Notes: generated by a model not told the origin, from the letters alone. Counted from the first letter of the stretch, positions 1 to 8,389 are shown. The stretch is 29,264 nucleotides of DNA from JAFKKF01 sp038323025 (GCA_038323025.1 JBBQGL010000034.1:1-29264), one strand, 5' to 3'. Numbers and translations: made by a program.

Positions 1-839
1 TGGAAAAGCACACGGTTAGCCGCTTGATCGGTGCACCTCCGGGCTATGTTGGCTTCGACCAAGGTGGCTTGCTGACCGATGGCATCGACCAGCATCCGCA
101 CTCAGTGCTGTTGCTCGACGAAATCGAGAAGGCGCATCCTGATCTCTACAACATCTTGTTGCAGGTGATGGACCACGGCAAGCTCACCGATCACAACGGC
201 AAGCAGGTGGATTTCCGGAACGTCATCCTGATCATGACCACCAATGCCGGAGCCGCCGAACTCGCCAAGGCCGCGATCGGCTTCGGCAAGTCGGTGCGCG
301 ACAGCGACGATCAGGAGGCGATCAACCGTCTGTTCACGCCGGAATTCCGCAATCGCCTCGACGCGATCGTGCCGTTCGGCAACCTGCCGCCGCCCGTGGT
401 GCATCAGGTCGTGCAGAAGTTCGTGCTGCAGCTCGAGGCCCAGCTCGCCGACCGTGGCGTTACCTTCGATCTGTCCGAGGAGGCGATCTCCTGGCTGGCG
501 GAGAAGGGCTATGACGAGCGCATGGGTGCCCGCCCGCTTGGCCGGGTGATTCAGGAGCACATCAAGCAGCCGCTCGCCGACGAGGTGCTCTTCGGCAAGC
601 TCAAGAAGGGCGGCACGGTGAAGATCACCGTTCAGCCCGGCGAGGATGGCCAGCCCGCCTTGCATCTCGAGGCGATCGAGGACGGGCCGGTCATGCCGAA
701 GGCCGACCCGGTACCGAAGGAAAAGCGCCCGCGGGCAAAGCGTGCGCCGAAGCCAGTCCAGGCGAAAAAGCCGCCGAGCACCGGCGGAACTTCAAGCGGC
801 CGCGGCCTCGTGCCCAAGGTCCCGCTGAAGACGAACTAG
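1..839 (+). CDS. clpA: ATP-dependent Clp protease ATP-binding subunit ClpA (3' end only)
   Basis: This is the C-terminal part of the second AAA+ module of ClpA, the unfoldase that feeds substrates to the ClpP peptidase in the cytosol. The reading frame is open from base 3, so the gene starts left of the window. Visible parts are the pore-loop region GAPPGYVG, the Walker B stretch LLLDEIEKAHPD, the sensor-1 segment MTTNAG, the arginine-finger region EFRNRLD and the sensor-2 motif GARPLGR near the end of the D2 small domain. After the usual end of the domain (about PALHLEAIED) there is a tail of about 50 residues rich in Lys, Pro, Ala and Arg with no recognisable fold. ClpB lacks this arrangement, and the HPDLYNILLQVMDHGKLTD stretch is typical of ClpA, so ClpA is preferred. 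clpS, usually upstream, is outside the window. Confidence 0.95.
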   Translation, partial: EKHTVSRLIGAPPGYVGFDQGGLLTDGIDQHPHSVLLLDEIEKAHPDLYNILLQVMDHGKLTDHNGKQVDFRNVILIMTTNAGAAELAKAAIGFGKSVRDSDDQEAINRLFTPEFRNRLDAIVPFGNLPPPVVHQVVQKFVLQLEAQLADRGVTFDLSEEAISWLAEKGYDERMGARPLGRVIQEHIKQPLADEVLFGKLKKGGTVKITVQPGEDGQPALHLEAIEDGPVMPKADPVPKEKRPRAKRAPKPVQAKKPPSTGGTSSGRGLVPKVPLKTN

Positions 840-934
840 GCTGTGAACTGGTCGGCGCGTAGAAGGCACTGAACACAGGGACACCGCCCGGCGAGGAGCC
901 GCGCCAACGCTCTTGTGTTCATCTATCAAAATCA

Positions 935-956
935 AAGGGCCCCGTCCGGGGCCCTT
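935..956 (-). terminator. Rho-independent terminator of the outer-membrane protein gene
   Basis: An almost perfect hairpin has arms 935-943 and 948-956 (AAGGGCCCC / GGGGCCCTT) and a four-base loop. Read on the minus strand it is followed by TTTGATTTTGAT, a T-rich tail, and lies just after the stop codon of the gene ending at 972. It may also stop transcription from clpA on the plus strand, but there is no T tract on that side. Confidence 0.7.
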
Positions 957-971
957 GGCGCGTGGCGACGA

Positions 972-1706
972 TCAGAAGCGCCGGCTGATACCGAAAAGCA
1001 CCTTGTCGGTGGTGATCGTGTCGTGGATTGTCTCGCCGAAAACCGCCGGGATCCCGGGCGTCTTCGTCGTCTTGAGCGCGTACCCCGTGTGCAGGTATTC
1101 GGCGAACAGCTCCAGGCGCCTGTTGATGGCGAACTTGCCGCCGATACCAATCGAAAAGCCTGCCGCCGTTGAGTTGGCGCTGCTGACGGCGGGCGGGACC
1201 GACACCTGCCGATCGTAGTTGAGCGCCGAAACACCGGCGGTGACGTAAGGCAGGAATCCGTCGAACGCGTATCCAATGCGACCCAACAGAGAGGCTTCGT
1301 ATTTGCCATTGACTTTATCAATCGCCCCGCCGAAGCCTGCAGGAGCATTGCTGCCCGAAAGGTTGGTCGACGAAATGCGGCCCTCCACCCCGAAGACGAA
1401 TCCACCCATCTGGTGATCGAAGCCGACCTGAACGCCGGCGAAACCCCCGTTTAATCCGATATCTGGCTTGATCGTAATCGAGGGAACGACGGCCGGATCA
1501 ATGGCGAAAACGCTGTGATCGCTGCCGCTGCCGAGTCCGCCGTGAACACCAGCGTAGAACCCCGACCAGTCATCGTTCCGGCCGTGATCGGCGGCGAACG
1601 CGGCCGTGGCGCTCAGCGCCAGCACCGTGCCGGACAGCAAATACTTACGCTTTTTCCCGATCCCCCATGAACCCAGCTTTCGACGAGTATTAACCGGGCG
1701 TCGCAA
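972..1706 (-). CDS. Outer membrane beta-barrel protein (Omp25/Omp31-like porin family)
   Basis: This is a predicted 8-stranded outer-membrane barrel of the OmpA-like transmembrane domain type common in Hyphomicrobiales. A signal peptide is visible: a basic stretch GKKRK, a hydrophobic core, and an AFA-AD cleavage site near residue 39. The mature protein opens with WSGFYAGVHGG, a typical first strand, and continues with alternating Gly/aromatic strands such as GFAGVQVGFDHQ, GRIGYAFDGFLPYVTAGVSA and LELFAEYLHTGYAL. It ends in RRF, and a terminal Phe is the usual signal for barrel assembly. The frame has no in-frame ATG ahead of the signal peptide. The first available start is TTG at 1706, so the exact start is uncertain. 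It is probably monocistronic, with its own terminator at 935-956. Ligand or function beyond envelope structure cannot be told. Confidence 0.82.
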   Translation of the reverse strand: MRRPVNTRRKLGSWGIGKKRKYLLSGTVLALSATAAFAADHGRNDDWSGFYAGVHGGLGSGSDHSVFAIDPAVVPSITIKPDIGLNGGFAGVQVGFDHQMGGFVFGVEGRISSTNLSGSNAPAGFGGAIDKVNGKYEASLLGRIGYAFDGFLPYVTAGVSALNYDRQVSVPPAVSSANSTAAGFSIGIGGKFAINRRLELFAEYLHTGYALKTTKTPGIPAVFGETIHDTITTDKVLFGISRRF

Positions 1707-1811
1707 CTGAGTCTGTGTCCGCTCGGCAACAGGCGTCCTGATTCGCCCTTGGGCAGGCTAGAACATTCACAGGTCCGGGTGAGAAACGCGCCGGGGTTCT
1801 TGTTCCAAACC

Positions 1812-2249
1812 TCAGTGCGGCGGTTCGGCGAGTGCCCGACGCAGCTTTTCGGCGTTGGCGGCAAGCACTTCCGGTTTCTCCATCCCGCCCTCGTGCGGCT
1901 TCAGGGCGATCCCATCGAAGCGCGGAATGACATGGACGTGCAGGTGAAACACCGATTGTCCGGCGGGCGCCTCATTGAACTGAAGGATCGTCACGCCGTC
2001 GGCGGCGAAGGCGCGCATGGCGGCGCGGGCGACACGCTGGACCGCGCGCATGAGGGGCCCGAGCATCGTCGGCTCGGCATCGAGCAGATTGCGTGATGGC
2101 GCCCGCGGCAGGACCAGCGTGTGCCCGGCGCCCTGCGGCATGACATCCATGAAGGCGACGACGTCGTCGTCCTCGTAGACGCGATGGGAGGGAATTTCTC
2201 CGTGCAGGATCTTGCCGAAGATGGTGTTGGGGTCGTACGCGGGATTCAT
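1812..2249 (-). CDS. HIT family hydrolase
   Basis: This is a 145-residue histidine-triad protein of the Hint/HinT branch, cytosolic nucleotide phosphoramidate or dinucleoside hydrolases. The family start NTIFGKILHGEIPSHRVYED is present, with MDVMPQGAGHTLVLPR and the histidine triad HLHVHVIPRF (His102, His104, His106; the middle His is the nucleophile in the family). The ATG at 2249 overlaps the stop codon of the upstream acyltransferase gene (ATGA), which fixes the start and points to translational coupling. A longer open frame running up to 2738 is only a shadow of the neighbour. It is the last gene of the four-gene minus-strand operon. The substrate is not known. Confidence 0.93.
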   Translation of the reverse strand: MNPAYDPNTIFGKILHGEIPSHRVYEDDDVVAFMDVMPQGAGHTLVLPRAPSRNLLDAEPTMLGPLMRAVQRVARAAMRAFAADGVTILQFNEAPAGQSVFHLHVHVIPRFDGIALKPHEGGMEKPEVLAANAEKLRRALAEPPH

Positions 2250-3520
2250 TCGCCGGACTCCGGATTGGCTTCGCGGAACGGAAGATACGCGGCGAGGGCC
2301 GTTTCGTCTGCGGCGACCTGCCGGCGTTCGCGCTCGAGATAGTCGGAGACCGCCCGACGGAAACTCGCGTCGGCGATCCAGTGGGCCGAGAAGGTGGTGG
2401 TCGGGCGATAGCCGCGCGCCACCTTGTGCTCGCCCTGCGCTCCTGCCTCGACGCGCGGCAGGCGATGGGCAATCGCCCAGTCCATGGCCTGATAGTAGCA
2501 GAGTTCGAAATGCAGGAACGGCTGCTCTTCCAGCGCCCCCCAGTAGCGGCCGTAGAGCGTGTCCGAACCGATGAAATTCAGGGCACCGGCAATCGGCCTT
2601 CCGTTCCGCGTGGCGAGGATAAGCAGGATGCGGTCGGCCATGCGCTCGCCGATCAGGGAGAAGAACTTGCGGTTGAGATAGGGCCGGCCCCATTTGCGGT
2701 TGCCCGTATCCATGTAGAACGCAAAGAACGCATCCCACGCCGCCTCGGTCAGGTCCTTTCCGGTCAGGTGGACAACCTCGACGCCGCCCGCGAGCGCATC
2801 GCGCCGCTCGCGGCGCACCGTCTTGCGGTGGCGCGAGGAAAGGACGGTGAGGAAGTCCTCGAAGCTGCCGTAGCCCTCGTTGAGGAAGTGGAACTGCTGG
2901 TCCGTGCGCCGGAGAAATCCCTGCTCGGCGAGAACGTCCTGGTCGGCCTCCGTCAGGAAGGTCGCGTGCAGCGAGGAGACGGCGAGGCGGCGGGCGAGGG
3001 CTACCGCGCCGGCCGCGAGCGTGCTTCTCCGAAGCCCGGAATCGGCGCCGGGCTCCACCAGAAGCCGCCGGCCCGGAACCGGCGTGAACGGCACGCCGGC
3101 CTGGAGCTTCGGATAGTAGCGGCCGCCGGCCCGTTCGAAGGCTTCCGCCCAGCCGTGGTCGAAGACGTACTCACCCATGGAATGCGACTTCAGATAGGCC
3201 GGCATCACCCCGGCCGGCCTGCCGTCGGCGCCGTCGAGGACGAGGTGCTGGGCGAGCCAGCCGGTCTTGCGGACGGCTGCACCCGATTCCTCCAGCGACC
3301 ACAGGAAATCGTGGGAAATGAACGGGTTATAGGCAACGGTCTGCGTCGCCGGTTCCTTGCACCCTGGCGGCAATTGGGCCTGAACGCCGCTCGAATCCCA
3401 GCCGGGATTGGCGCAGGCATCCCAATCGGCGCGCGGGATATCGGCGAGCGATGAGAGGACGCGGATCGTCGCGTCGACGGCCTGGGGTTTGGTCACGAAC
3501 GGTTCGTTCCTGGGAGCCAT
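2246..3520 (-). CDS. FemAB-like GNAT-fold protein, DUF482/COG3146 family
   Basis: This is a protein of about 424 residues of the DUF482 family, related to FemAB-type aminoacyl or N-acyl transferases. Many alphaproteobacteria carry it and its acceptor is unknown. Family-like stretches are ADIPRADWDACANPG near the start, NPFISHDFLWSLEESGA, LSSRHRKTVRRERRDALAGG, the core FMDTGNRKWGRPYLNRKFF-like segment (reading FYMDTGNRKWG here), GALNFIGSDTLYGRYWGA, and the end segment EAGAQGEHKVARGYRP. The ATG at 3520 leaves about 25 residues before the conserved domain. A TTG at 3553 is also possible: it overlaps the upstream stop codon as TTGA, and an AGGAAG lies between the two. The gene overlaps the HIT gene by four bases. 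The co-transcription is clear, but the biochemical role is not. Confidence 0.85.
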   Translation of the reverse strand: MAPRNEPFVTKPQAVDATIRVLSSLADIPRADWDACANPGWDSSGVQAQLPPGCKEPATQTVAYNPFISHDFLWSLEESGAAVRKTGWLAQHLVLDGADGRPAGVMPAYLKSHSMGEYVFDHGWAEAFERAGGRYYPKLQAGVPFTPVPGRRLLVEPGADSGLRRSTLAAGAVALARRLAVSSLHATFLTEADQDVLAEQGFLRRTDQQFHFLNEGYGSFEDFLTVLSSRHRKTVRRERRDALAGGVEVVHLTGKDLTEAAWDAFFAFYMDTGNRKWGRPYLNRKFFSLIGERMADRILLILATRNGRPIAGALNFIGSDTLYGRYWGALEEQPFLHFELCYYQAMDWAIAHRLPRVEAGAQGEHKVARGYRPTTTFSAHWIADASFRRAVSDYLERERRQVAADETALAAYLPFREANPESGE

Positions 3521-3549
3521 CGGAACACTTAAGGTCTCTTCCTGCAAGC

Positions 3550-4299
3550 TCAAGCGTCGGGATCGAATCCTTCGAACGTGATCTGATCGACATAGCGGCG
3601 CGCTTTGGCCAGATCGGCGGGGGTTCGGATAGTCCAGGTGATCAGCGGCATGCCAAGGCGGCGGAGCAGGAGCGGCGCCGCGGCCGGCAGCGCGTCGATG
3701 CCGTAGGATATGAAGGACGGGCGCACGGTGGCGGTGGCAAACAGGTGGCGGAGTGCAAAGCGCGCGAGCCCCGAACGGTTGCCGCCCTCGTCATGTGGCC
3801 CGAAATGATCGGCGGTCAATCCGCGCGGCACCGCCGGCACGAGGCGCCGCATCGCCAGCATCGAGTCCGGGTCGAAGGACATGACGGCCAGCTGACCGCG
3901 ATAGGCGGCAACGATACGCGCGACCTTCTCCTCGAGCCGCCGGTCGCCCTGCCATGTGCTTTTCAGCTCGACCACCAGCGGCACCCGCCCGCCTGTCGTG
4001 TCGAGCAGCTCGACGAGCGTGGGGATCCGGTCTTCCGTGTCGCGGAGGCGGATAGCCTTGAGCTCGGCAAGAGTCCGCTCGGCCAGCGGTCCGGAGGCCT
4101 CCGTCAGGCGGTCGAGCGTATCGTCGTGGAAGACGACCGGTACTTCGTCCGCGCTGAGGAGGACATCGCATTCGATGGCGAAATTGCGCGCAACCGCTGC
4201 CCGTGCCGCCGACAGCGTGTTCTCGACGATGCCCCTTGAGCGGTCATGCAGTCCGCGATGCGCGATCGGCCGCGCCGTCAGCCAATCCCGCGCCGCCAC
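3550..4299 (-). CDS. Glycerophosphodiester phosphodiesterase
   Basis: This is a TIM-barrel GDPD-family enzyme that hydrolyses glycerophosphodiesters to glycerol-3-phosphate and an alcohol. The protein is about 249 residues with no signal peptide, so it is probably cytosolic. The catalytic signature is intact: the HRG motif at residues 14-16, ENTLSA, the metal-binding pair E43/D45 in IECDVLLSADEVPVVFHDD, and His58. Further family features are VELKS in the middle and LITWTIRTPAD near the end. The start is taken as GTG at 4299, two bases after the RidA stop. CTG at 4305 is an alternative. No ATG fits, and the open frame further upstream only mirrors the RidA gene. The neighbours are translationally packed on both sides. 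Confidence 0.92.
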   Translation of the reverse strand: MAARDWLTARPIAHRGLHDRSRGIVENTLSAARAAVARNFAIECDVLLSADEVPVVFHDDTLDRLTEASGPLAERTLAELKAIRLRDTEDRIPTLVELLDTTGGRVPLVVELKSTWQGDRRLEEKVARIVAAYRGQLAVMSFDPDSMLAMRRLVPAVPRGLTADHFGPHDEGGNRSGLARFALRHLFATATVRPSFISYGIDALPAAAPLLLRRLGMPLITWTIRTPADLAKARRYVDQITFEGFDPDA

Positions 4300-4301
4300 G
4301 T

Positions 4302-4769
4302 TCAGACGATCTCGACGATCGCCTCGACCTCGACCGCGACGCCGAGGGGCAGGGTACCCATGCCGACGGCGGAACGGGCGTGCTTGCCCACCTTGTCGCC
4401 GAGCACTTCGGTAATCAGGTCCGAGGCGCCATTCACGACCTTGTGCGGTTCGGTGAAATCGGGAACGGCGTTGACGAAGCCCACCACCTTCACCACGCGC
4501 GCGACCTTGCCGAGATCGCCGAGGGCGGCCTTGATGTTGGCGAGGATGTTGATGGCGCACAGGCGGGCGGCTTCTCGGCCCTGCTCGACGGTGAACTCGC
4601 GGCCGAGCTTGCCGATGAACTGCGGACCCGCGGCGGTGGAGGGAATCTGGCCTGAAACGAAGAGCAGCTTTCCGGTCGTGACTGTCGGAACATAGTTGGC
4701 GGCAGGCGCGCCGGGAATGGGCAGAACAATCCCGAGTTTGGTCAGGCGCGCATCGATTTCATTGGCCAT
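4302..4769 (-). CDS. RidA/YjgF family protein
   Basis: This is a 155-residue member of the YjgF/YER057c/UK114 superfamily in the longer YjgH-like subgroup. RidA enzymes deaminate reactive enamine or imine intermediates in the cytosol. The usual motifs are present: LLFVSGQIPST early, EFTVEQGREAARLCAINILANIKAALG in the middle, and a conserved Arg (R132) in HARSAVGMGTLPLGVAVEVEA, the position that binds the substrate carboxylate in active RidAs. The ATG start lies 125 bases from the divergent eipB gene, so the operon promoter must be in that gap. It is the first gene of the RidA-GDPD-DUF482-HIT operon. Subgroup members outside the archetype do not all have deaminase activity. Confidence 0.92.
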   Translation of the reverse strand: MANEIDARLTKLGIVLPIPGAPAANYVPTVTTGKLLFVSGQIPSTAAGPQFIGKLGREFTVEQGREAARLCAINILANIKAALGDLGKVARVVKVVGFVNAVPDFTEPHKVVNGASDLITEVLGDKVGKHARSAVGMGTLPLGVAVEVEAIVEIV

Positions 4770-4834
4770 TTGTCATTCTCCCGCTGGCGACGGAGGGATG
4801 TCGCGCATATCGGGTCTGCTCGCAAGTCCCCGTC

Positions 4835-4863
4835 TTGACTTGGACGCACTTGCGGCGTGTATC
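4835..4863 (+). promoter_or_regulatory. Candidate sigma70-type promoter of eipB
   Basis: TTGACT at 4835-4840 is followed after 17 bases by TGTATC at 4858-4863. The -35 box is strong and the -10 box weak, as is common in alphaproteobacteria. It would give a leader of roughly 25 bases ahead of the eipB start. Confidence 0.4.
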
Positions 4864-4894
4864 AGGTGCGCCGCACGGATCGGAGGGGATCGTC

Positions 4895-5719
4895 ATGGCT
4901 CGATTGGTGCCCGGCGCAATCGCCGTCGCAGCGCTCCTGGCGGGTGGAACGGCCGCCGCAGCGGCAGCGATGAACCTCGCCTCGCACCGGGCGATCTACG
5001 ACCTCACCCTCGACGACAGCACCACGGGCTCGGACGTCTCCAGCGTCTCCGGCCGCATGGTCATGGAATTTACCGGGTCGGACTGCTCCGGCTACAGCAC
5101 CAAGCTGCGGTTCGTCACCCAGACGCAGGATCCGGACGGCAACAACCAGGTCATCGATTCGCGCTCCGATTTGTTCGAGGCGCGCGACGGCAAAGGCCTC
5201 AACTTCAGCAACCAGACCTATACCGACGATTCGCTCTCCGAGGAGTCGCGCGGGTCGGCCAGCCGGAAGGACGGCGACATCGACGTCGCCCTGACGAAGC
5301 CCGCCGAGAAGAAGTTCGGCCTGCCCGCGTCCGTCGTCTTCCCGACCGAGCAACTGCAGACGATTATCAACAGCGCCATCGCGGGCGAACGCTTCCTCAA
5401 CATGAGGGTCTACGACGGTTCGGAGGATGGCGAGACGGTGTTCACCATTGCCGTCGTGATCGGGGCGGAGGCGACCGAGCGCGTCGATGCCGGCGAAGAC
5501 ACGATCTTCAGGAACGCCGGACTGGCCGGGCTGCGGCACTGGCCCATAACCATCAGCTATTTCAAGGACGGTCCCGGCGACACGACACCCGAGTACGTCA
5601 TGTCCTTTGTCGTCTACGAGGACGGCATCGGCCGCGCCCTGAAGATCAACTACGGCGATTTCGCGTTGACCGGCCGCCTGACCCACCTCGACCTGCTGCC
5701 GACCTCGCCCTGCAAATAG
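4895..5719 (+). CDS. eipB: Cell envelope integrity protein EipB (DUF1849)
   Basis: This is a 274-residue periplasmic protein of the DUF1849 family, whose Brucella member EipB is a beta-spiral protein needed for envelope integrity. The ATG at 4895 is preferred over an upstream frame start because GGAGGGG sits at the right distance and a signal peptide follows directly (ARLVPGAIAVAALLAGG, then an alanine-rich cleavage zone). The mature part begins LASHRAIYDLTLDD, the family start. It contains Cys64 in SDCSGYSTK and Cys273 in the final SPCK, the pair that forms a disulfide in the family. VFPTEQLQTIINSAIAGERF is also typical. It is divergent from the RidA operon. The name rests on recalled family features rather than on a search. 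Confidence 0.88.
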   Translation: MARLVPGAIAVAALLAGGTAAAAAAMNLASHRAIYDLTLDDSTTGSDVSSVSGRMVMEFTGSDCSGYSTKLRFVTQTQDPDGNNQVIDSRSDLFEARDGKGLNFSNQTYTDDSLSEESRGSASRKDGDIDVALTKPAEKKFGLPASVVFPTEQLQTIINSAIAGERFLNMRVYDGSEDGETVFTIAVVIGAEATERVDAGEDTIFRNAGLAGLRHWPITISYFKDGPGDTTPEYVMSFVVYEDGIGRALKINYGDFALTGRLTHLDLLPTSPCK

Positions 5720-5728
5720 GGGCTGTTC

Positions 5729-6946
5729 TCACTGCCCTTTGGCGAAAGCCGGGCTGCGGCGGTCCTCGCGCTGCGCCCGGCCGGCGTCCGGAGCCGGGGC
5801 CGGAATAGCGTCATCGATCCCGGAGCCGAACAAGCGACGGAGACGGTCGAGCAACACCTTCCGGTCGCCGGTAAAGCCGCGTCCGGGGATAACCGTGACG
5901 TGGTAGTCCTCGGCGCCGGCGAGAGCCACGAGGACCAGAGGCACCGGCCCCCAGAGCGGCGGTACGCCAAAGACCGCCGTGACCAGCCGGCCGCCGAGCT
6001 GCAGGCGCCTCGGCAGGGGTACCAGGGTCGCGATAGCATCGAAGCTCGAGTACCAGATACGCATCGCGAGGCGGGCCAGGCGGCGCGGCGCCACCGCCAC
6101 GAACCACTGGCTGAGGGGCAGATCCTGAGCCCGCGAGAGGCCGGGAATCCGGAATCGTCGCCGGGCCGCGGCATCGACCCCGGTTTTCACCGTCATCATC
6201 TTCATGTGATTGCCGAGCCCGTTGGCCGGCCCGCGGCGGCGGACCAGCCGGGTGCGGCCGATGTTGCCACGCAACGGAAGCGCGTTCGGAAAAAGCGCCG
6301 GGTCGCTGACGGCGGCGGCGGCGACCGCGGACAAGCGTACGCTCGCGTCGCCATCGCGGCTCATCGCCCGGCGGGGAACCTGGATAACCGAAAGCCCGAC
6401 GTCGTGAACTTCGATCTCGTCCGTCAACAGCCCCGGGTCGACAACCGGCAACCGGGCCGCCATTTCGCGGTGGGCCGCTGTGGCCTCGTAGCCGACCATG
6501 CGGCCAAGAATTTGCAGTCCGCGCATTGCGTCGGCGAGACCGTGGCGCAGTTCGAGATAGATCGCCGACAGGGGAGCGTCGGCATCGTTCGCGTGACCCG
6601 GCTCGGCGGGATTGAGCACCATAACCCGCCAGGGCGGGCCGTCGAGGGCGATGCGACTGCGGCGCAGGCGATCGAGCCGCGGCACGACTTGCTCTATCGA
6701 ACGGATGGACGCATCGCGGACTATCGAAACGTGTTTGGTGAGATTGATCGGGCCGACGTTCCTGGCGAAGGACCAAAGCCCAAGCCGCACCGGGCGCTCG
6801 GCGAGGGCCGGAAGCTCAGCCAGCACGCCTTCGAACTCGGCGAGGAGGACCGCGACGTCGCAGGGGCCGTCAAGCACGGATACCCCGGCGATGTAGCAAT
6901 CACCGAGGTTGTAGAAGACCGTATCGGTCAGGCCGAGCGGTCTCAT
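5729..6946 (-). CDS. Wax ester synthase/DGAT-like acyltransferase fold protein, degenerate active-site motif
   Basis: This 405-residue protein resembles the WS/DGAT (wax ester synthase/diacylglycerol acyltransferase) and condensation-domain superfamily. The start PLGLTDTVFYNLGDCYIAGVSVLDGP matches the family opening in which a (M/L)S.xDxxF segment is followed by a strand ending in DGP. LDGPPWRVMVLN matches the usual PPWR-V stretch. The canonical HHxxxDG motif reads RHGLADA (residues 134-140), keeping the second His and the Asp but replacing the first His by Arg and the Gly by Ala. The late segment GVPPLWGPVPLVLVALAGAEDYHVTVIP corresponds to the family's C-terminal strand region. The ATG at 6946 follows GGGGAGAA. 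The role is unknown. It could be a divergent acyltransferase or a non-catalytic relative. It is convergent with eipB and downstream of dinB by about 125 bases. Confidence 0.6.
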   Translation of the reverse strand: MRPLGLTDTVFYNLGDCYIAGVSVLDGPCDVAVLLAEFEGVLAELPALAERPVRLGLWSFARNVGPINLTKHVSIVRDASIRSIEQVVPRLDRLRRSRIALDGPPWRVMVLNPAEPGHANDADAPLSAIYLELRHGLADAMRGLQILGRMVGYEATAAHREMAARLPVVDPGLLTDEIEVHDVGLSVIQVPRRAMSRDGDASVRLSAVAAAAVSDPALFPNALPLRGNIGRTRLVRRRGPANGLGNHMKMMTVKTGVDAAARRRFRIPGLSRAQDLPLSQWFVAVAPRRLARLAMRIWYSSFDAIATLVPLPRRLQLGGRLVTAVFGVPPLWGPVPLVLVALAGAEDYHVTVIPGRGFTGDRKVLLDRLRRLFGSGIDDAIPAPAPDAGRAQREDRRSPAFAKGQ

Positions 6947-7072
6947 CCGTTCTCCCCGTCTGGTATCAGGCCGGATCCGGCCTGTTGTTCCGAGTTTAGG
7001 GTACAGAGGCCCGTTCCGAAACCCGAATCAAGGGATTGTCGCAGCGCCCCATGACGCCGGGAATACGGTCGC

Positions 7073-8389
7073 CTAGCCTTTGGAGGCGCCCGGTTCGGAT
7101 CGATTTCCGCCTCGCTCGAAGACCAATCCGAGCTCAACCGCCTCCGACCCGTACCTGGCGCGGATCAGGTCGATCGCCGCTTCCGCGGCAGCGCGCTTCC
7201 CGGCACCCGTGTCGACAAGATCGATCGGGTCGGCGAGTTGCGGGTCGGTGAAGTCGGAAATGCCGATGCCGAGCAGACGGAAGAAGGTTCCGTCGGTCTC
7301 GCGCGCGAGCAGATCCTCACCCTCGCGAAAGATGCGATCGGCAAGCCGCGTCGCGTCGGCCAGCTGTCGGCTGCGCGTCCGCGTCCGGAAATCGGCGGTC
7401 TTCAGCTTGAGGGTCAGGGTGCGACCGGCAAGACCTGCCTTCTTCAGCCGGCGCGAGACCTTCTCCGCGAGCGCCCTGAGAATTGCCCTGAGCGCGGCGG
7501 GATCGGCGATATCGCCGTCAAACGTAGTTTCGGCGCTGACGCTCTTGGCCTCCCCGTGAGGTGAGACCTTCCGGGTATCGTCGGCCCGCGCAAGCCGGTA
7601 GAGGCGAAGGCCCATGCTGCCGTACCGCTTGCCGAGGTCGGCTTCGCCCATCCGCTGCAACGCGCCGATGGTGCGGATTCCATCGGCGGCGAGCCGTGCC
7701 TGCATCGCTTTGCCGACGCCGAAGATCAGCGAGACCGGCTTCTCCGCCAGAAAGGCCAGGGCCTCCGCCTTTCCGATGACCGAAAAGCCACGCGGCTTCT
7801 CGAGGTCGGAGGCGATCTTGGCGAGGAACTTGTTGAACGAAAGCCCGATCGACACCGTGATGCCGAGTTCGTTCTCAACCCGCCGGGCCAGCCGGCCGAG
7901 CGATATGGCCGGTGGGGCATGGTGGAGCTTCTCGGTGCCCGAGAGATCCATGAATGCCTCGTCGATCGAAAGCGGTTCGACCAGCGGGGTCAGCTCGAGC
8001 ATCAGCCGGCGGACCTCGCGGCCGACCGCGACGTATTTCTCCATGTTCGGCCGGACAACCACGGCATCGGGACAAGCCTTCAGCGCCTGGAACATGGGCA
8101 TCGCGGATCGCACGCCGCGGATGCGGGCGATATAGCAGGCGGTCGCCACGACCCCGCGCTTGCCGCCGCCCACGATGACCGGTTTGTCGGCAAGAGAAGG
8201 GTCGTCGCGCTTCTCGATGGCAGCGTAAAAGGCATCACAATCGAGATGGGCTATGGAGAGGTCCGCAATCTCGGCGTGCCTGACCAGGCGCGGGCTACCG
8301 CAGGCCGGGCAACGCGCGGCGTGCGCCGGGACGACGGCGAGGCAGTCGCGGCAGAAACCCGGTGGGGCGTGCTCGGATGGTGTGGGCAT
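7073..8389 (-). CDS. dinB: DNA polymerase IV (Y family) with N-terminal zinc ribbon
   Basis: This is a 438-residue translesion DNA polymerase. Residues 13-30 form a small CxxC...CxxC zinc ribbon (C13, C16, C27, C30), an extension seen in many alphaproteobacterial DinB proteins. The catalytic palm follows: IAHLDCDAFYAAIEK with the metal-binding Asp50 and a Phe/Tyr steric gate, and EPLSIDEAF with Asp143/Glu144. The finger motif KRGVVATACYIAR and the helix-hairpin-helix region FGVGKAMQARLAADGI are present, and the little finger extends to about residue 380. The C-terminal tail does not show a clear clamp-binding QxxLF motif. ATG at 8389 is accepted because the zinc ribbon begins 12 residues later. 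No LexA box was found upstream. Confidence 0.95.
   Translation of the reverse strand: MPTPSEHAPPGFCRDCLAVVPAHAARCPACGSPRLVRHAEIADLSIAHLDCDAFYAAIEKRDDPSLADKPVIVGGGKRGVVATACYIARIRGVRSAMPMFQALKACPDAVVVRPNMEKYVAVGREVRRLMLELTPLVEPLSIDEAFMDLSGTEKLHHAPPAISLGRLARRVENELGITVSIGLSFNKFLAKIASDLEKPRGFSVIGKAEALAFLAEKPVSLIFGVGKAMQARLAADGIRTIGALQRMGEADLGKRYGSMGLRLYRLARADDTRKVSPHGEAKSVSAETTFDGDIADPAALRAILRALAEKVSRRLKKAGLAGRTLTLKLKTADFRTRTRSRQLADATRLADRIFREGEDLLARETDGTFFRLLGIGISDFTDPQLADPIDLVDTGAGKRAAAEAAIDLIRARYGSEAVELGLVFERGGNRSEPGASKG

Noticed and set aside
2381..3454. 357-codon open frame on the plus strand
   Set aside because: Mirror of the DUF482 gene.
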